Shown here: piece by piece, positions 62,302-64,000 of the stretch
Layout of the letters: the number at the start of each line of letters is the position of its first letter
How positions within the stretch are numbered: the stretch's first letter is position 1
NCBI RefSeq assembly: GCF_007993655.1
Contig: NZ_CP029077.1
Coordinates: 490,744 to 554,743 of the forward strand
DNA from: Candidatus Deianiraea vastatrix
GTDB lineage: Bacteria; Pseudomonadota; Alphaproteobacteria; Rickettsiales; Deianiraeaceae
Reading direction: 5' to 3'
Length of the DNA stretch: 64,000 nucleotides
Translations under genes and position numbers: made by a program
The notes under the pieces: generated by a model
What the model was told of the DNA's origin: nothing
The model's input: the letters and a program-made list of their open reading frames with translations, nothing else
Databases searched by the model: none

Positions 62302-63213
62302 CTAACTCTTATTTCTAATATATTCCATTCTTTTTACAATTGGCTTCTTTTCAAGTAAAGTGTTTGACGACATTGTTGCTAAAGTTTGCTCATAATACAA
62401 ATATGCATCTTTATATTTACCAATTTTATCCATAGTAATTGCCATATTGTATACATATAAGGCATTTGATGGCTCTATTTCAATCGATTTACCAAGATAA
62501 AAAATTGCATCATCGTACTCATCCATAAAGCTATATATAGTTCCAATTTGCGCTAAAATAAAGGCGTTATTTGGATATTTTTCATTTATCTTCTTTAATT
62601 CCGATATTGCATCTTTTGGAGATTTCGCCGATATTAACGTAATAACATTATTCTTTGCCGGATAATACTCGCTATCAACGTTTAATACATCCATATACCG
62701 CTTTGTTGCTTCGTCATTTTGCCCAAGAAGCTGATAGCAAGTCGCAATACCAAAAAGTGCATCTATATTTTTCTGAGACTTAACAGACGCCTCTTTATAA
62801 TACTCAAGAGCGGCCTCAATATTTCCTGTATTTAAACTATTATATGCGTCATCAAGAATCCGTTTTAAAATGGAAGCCTTTTCTTTGGTATTATCTAAAA
62901 CAGTTCCACTTGGCAAATTAGCCCTGGAGCGCTTTTTTGATTGAAATTCATTTTGATTTTTTCTAGCATCAATTTCTTTAAATAATTCCTTTGGATCGTT
63001 TGAATCAACCTTGTTTTGCACTTTTTCATTTAATTCGCCACCAACATTGGTTTGATCTTGTTTTTGATTTGCATTGGATGATATTGCACTACCAACAATA
63101 TCTGCAATTTTCTCTTTAGCGATAGCATCATTTTTCTTAGCTTCCTGAGAGACATCCTCGGCAAATGCTGTACTTGAAATAAGAAATGTTAAAAAAATAG
63201 CTCTTAAAAACAT
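62302..63213 (-). CDS. Exported TPR-repeat protein
   Basis: 303 residues. A signal peptide (AIFLTFLISSTAFA) and a charged linker (about 20-105, low complexity) are followed by five or six tetratricopeptide repeats, for example IEAALEYYKEASVKSQKNID, NDEATKRYMDVLNVDSEYYP and YDDAIFYLGKSIEIEPSNAL. Its position before the prepilin peptidase and secretin suggests a pilotin/PilF-like or MshN-like assembly role. It shares one base with the infC stop (TGATG). Confidence 0.82.
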   Translation of the reverse strand: MFLRAIFLTFLISSTAFAEDVSQEAKKNDAIAKEKIADIVGSAISSNANQKQDQTNVGGELNEKVQNKVDSNDPKELFKEIDARKNQNEFQSKKRSRANLPSGTVLDNTKEKASILKRILDDAYNSLNTGNIEAALEYYKEASVKSQKNIDALFGIATCYQLLGQNDEATKRYMDVLNVDSEYYPAKNNVITLISAKSPKDAISELKKINEKYPNNAFILAQIGTIYSFMDEYDDAIFYLGKSIEIEPSNALYVYNMAITMDKIGKYKDAYLYYEQTLATMSSNTLLEKKPIVKRMEYIRNKS

Positions 63214-63752
63214 CAGGTTTTAGCAGAAAAACACATAAAAATTTGATTACCCATACTTGAAATATCTGAATCAATCTTTGCACATTCCTGCATATCGATT
63301 TTTATTTTTCCAAACATTTCAATACCTATATCTTTGTGATGATTTTGTCTGCCACGAAGAAGCATAACAAATTTCACTTTATCTCCATCTTCGATAAATT
63401 TTTTCGCATGATTTAGTTTAACATTATAGTCATGCTCGCCAATATTTACACCAATGCGTATTTCTTTGGTGTCAACTTTTTTAGTATTTTTTCTCTTTTC
63501 AATCTCTTTTTTTTGCAATTCGTAACGCATTTTACCAAAATTTGCTATCTTGCAAACAGGTGGCTCTGAATTTGGAGATATTTCAATCAAATCAAGCTTA
63601 AATTCCCCAGCCTTTAACAAAGCCTCTTCACGAGATAATATGCCAAGTGCATTGCCATCTGAGTCAATAACACGAACACTCTTTGCTACAATCTGATTAT
63701 TTATCTTATAAGATATATTAATTTTTACTTTACTGGATATAACAAAAAACAC
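63213..63752 (-). CDS. infC: Translation initiation factor IF-3
   Basis: 179-residue frame. N-terminal domain YKINNQIVAKSVRVIDSDGN, LDLIEISPNSEPPVCKIANF, a Lys-rich linker and the C-terminal IRIGVNIGEHDYNVKLNHAK, HHKDIGIEMFGKI. No ATG precedes the conserved start. GTG 63752 is the longest option, and a rare AUU near residue 11 (as in many infC genes) is possible, which matters for autoregulation. Confidence 0.94.
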   Translation of the reverse strand: MFFVISSKVKINISYKINNQIVAKSVRVIDSDGNALGILSREEALLKAGEFKLDLIEISPNSEPPVCKIANFGKMRYELQKKEIEKRKNTKKVDTKEIRIGVNIGEHDYNVKLNHAKKFIEDGDKVKFVMLLRGRQNHHKDIGIEMFGKIKIDMQECAKIDSDISSMGNQIFMCFSAKT

Positions 63753-63841
63753 AAGTTAACCCATCTGTAACATTATTTATTTATTTTTCAAGTTTTATTT
63801 ATATAAAATTAAATTTTTTCAAACAATAAAAGAAAAACCTT

Positions 63842-64000
63842 TTACATCCAGGATTTATATTTTTTTACAACCAAAAAAACTCCATTTGAAATAGCACTTC
63901 TTATGCTATTTAGTTGGGTATATGCAAATTTAGTACCAGAAGAATTTGGAATATGATTAATTTGCCAATTGAACTTTTTTTGATTTGTAGGAATTTCTGA
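63842..64000 (-). CDS. C-terminal end of an unknown protein (runs out of the window)
   Basis: The reverse strand is open from the window edge to TAA at 63844-63842, giving 52 codons. The sequence contains HIPNSSGTKFAYTQLNSIRS and ends VVKKYKSWM. No family recognised. The spacing of 89 bases to infC and shared strand would fit an upstream operon member. Confidence 0.5.
   Translation of the reverse strand, partial: SEIPTNQKKFNWQINHIPNSSGTKFAYTQLNSIRSAISNGVFLVVKKYKSWM

Overview
The window is an AT-rich (roughly one-third GC by eye), densely coded stretch of a host-dependent alphaproteobacterium of Rickettsiales/Holosporales type. The main reasons are a non-mitochondrial ATP/ADP translocase (37977-39473), a CarD-family regulator, flavin-dependent thymidylate synthase ThyX, a PPDK regulatory protein beside an otherwise sparse glycolytic set (enolase only here), broken-up operons (pyrH without frr, tsf without rpsB, atpA without its operon partners) and several lineage-specific genes that look host-directed. 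No rRNA, IS element, CRISPR array or prophage was seen. Species cannot be assigned from the sequence alone.

Layout. 1-9.2 kb: end of an unknown gene, pyrH, carD, a short divergent metK, the PPDK regulator, an alpha/beta hydrolase, a short-chain dehydrogenase, mgtE, eno, and a free-standing piece equal to the C-terminal domain of isoleucyl-tRNA synthetase. 9.3-20 kb: housekeeping genes (tRNA-Trp, rpmA-tsf-cysS, rpmH, lipA, nusG-secE, cdsA, uppS, tRNA-Arg, tRNA-Val, rimM, ddl-ftsQ) ending with a 5'-3' exonuclease that has no polymerase domain. 21-23.6 kb: an accessory island with a coiled-coil gene broken at three poly-A tracts, each one A short, and an orphan 361-residue protein, both behind near-consensus promoters. 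23.6-30.7 kb: HAD phosphatase, sppA, membrane Nudix protein, ctpA, atpA, rplQ, rpsI, rplM, rpsO. 31.8-37.6 kb: a sugar-nucleotide and lipid-linked glycan cluster (gtrA, GT2, GT39, galU, ugd and divergent uxs). 38-46.5 kb: tlc, ligA, asd, an outer-membrane barrel, a cysteine desulfurase, an orphan, murB. 46.6-51 kb: a secreted Pro/Gln repeat protein, a predicted CE-clan (Ulp1-like) cysteine protease, groES-groEL and a probably frameshifted small membrane protein. 51-64 kb: a TauE-family permease, an exported orphan, aroB, a Gln/RGG-rich protein, uvrB, ispH, and a reverse-strand operon infC-TPR-prepilin peptidase-secretin-trxB.

How it fits together. The cell makes peptidoglycan (ddl, murB, uppS, asd, ftsQ) and isoprenoids (ispH), imports ATP (tlc), yet keeps at least part of an F-type ATP synthase and one shikimate-pathway enzyme (aroB). 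The galU-ugd-uxs genes would convert UDP-glucose to UDP-glucuronate and then a UDP-pentose. The GT2, GtrA and GT39 proteins could move that sugar through undecaprenyl phosphate onto a surface glycan. The most interesting content is the putative host-interaction set: the Ulp1-like protease beside a tandem-repeat secreted protein, the RGG-tailed protein, and the slippage-broken coiled-coil gene.
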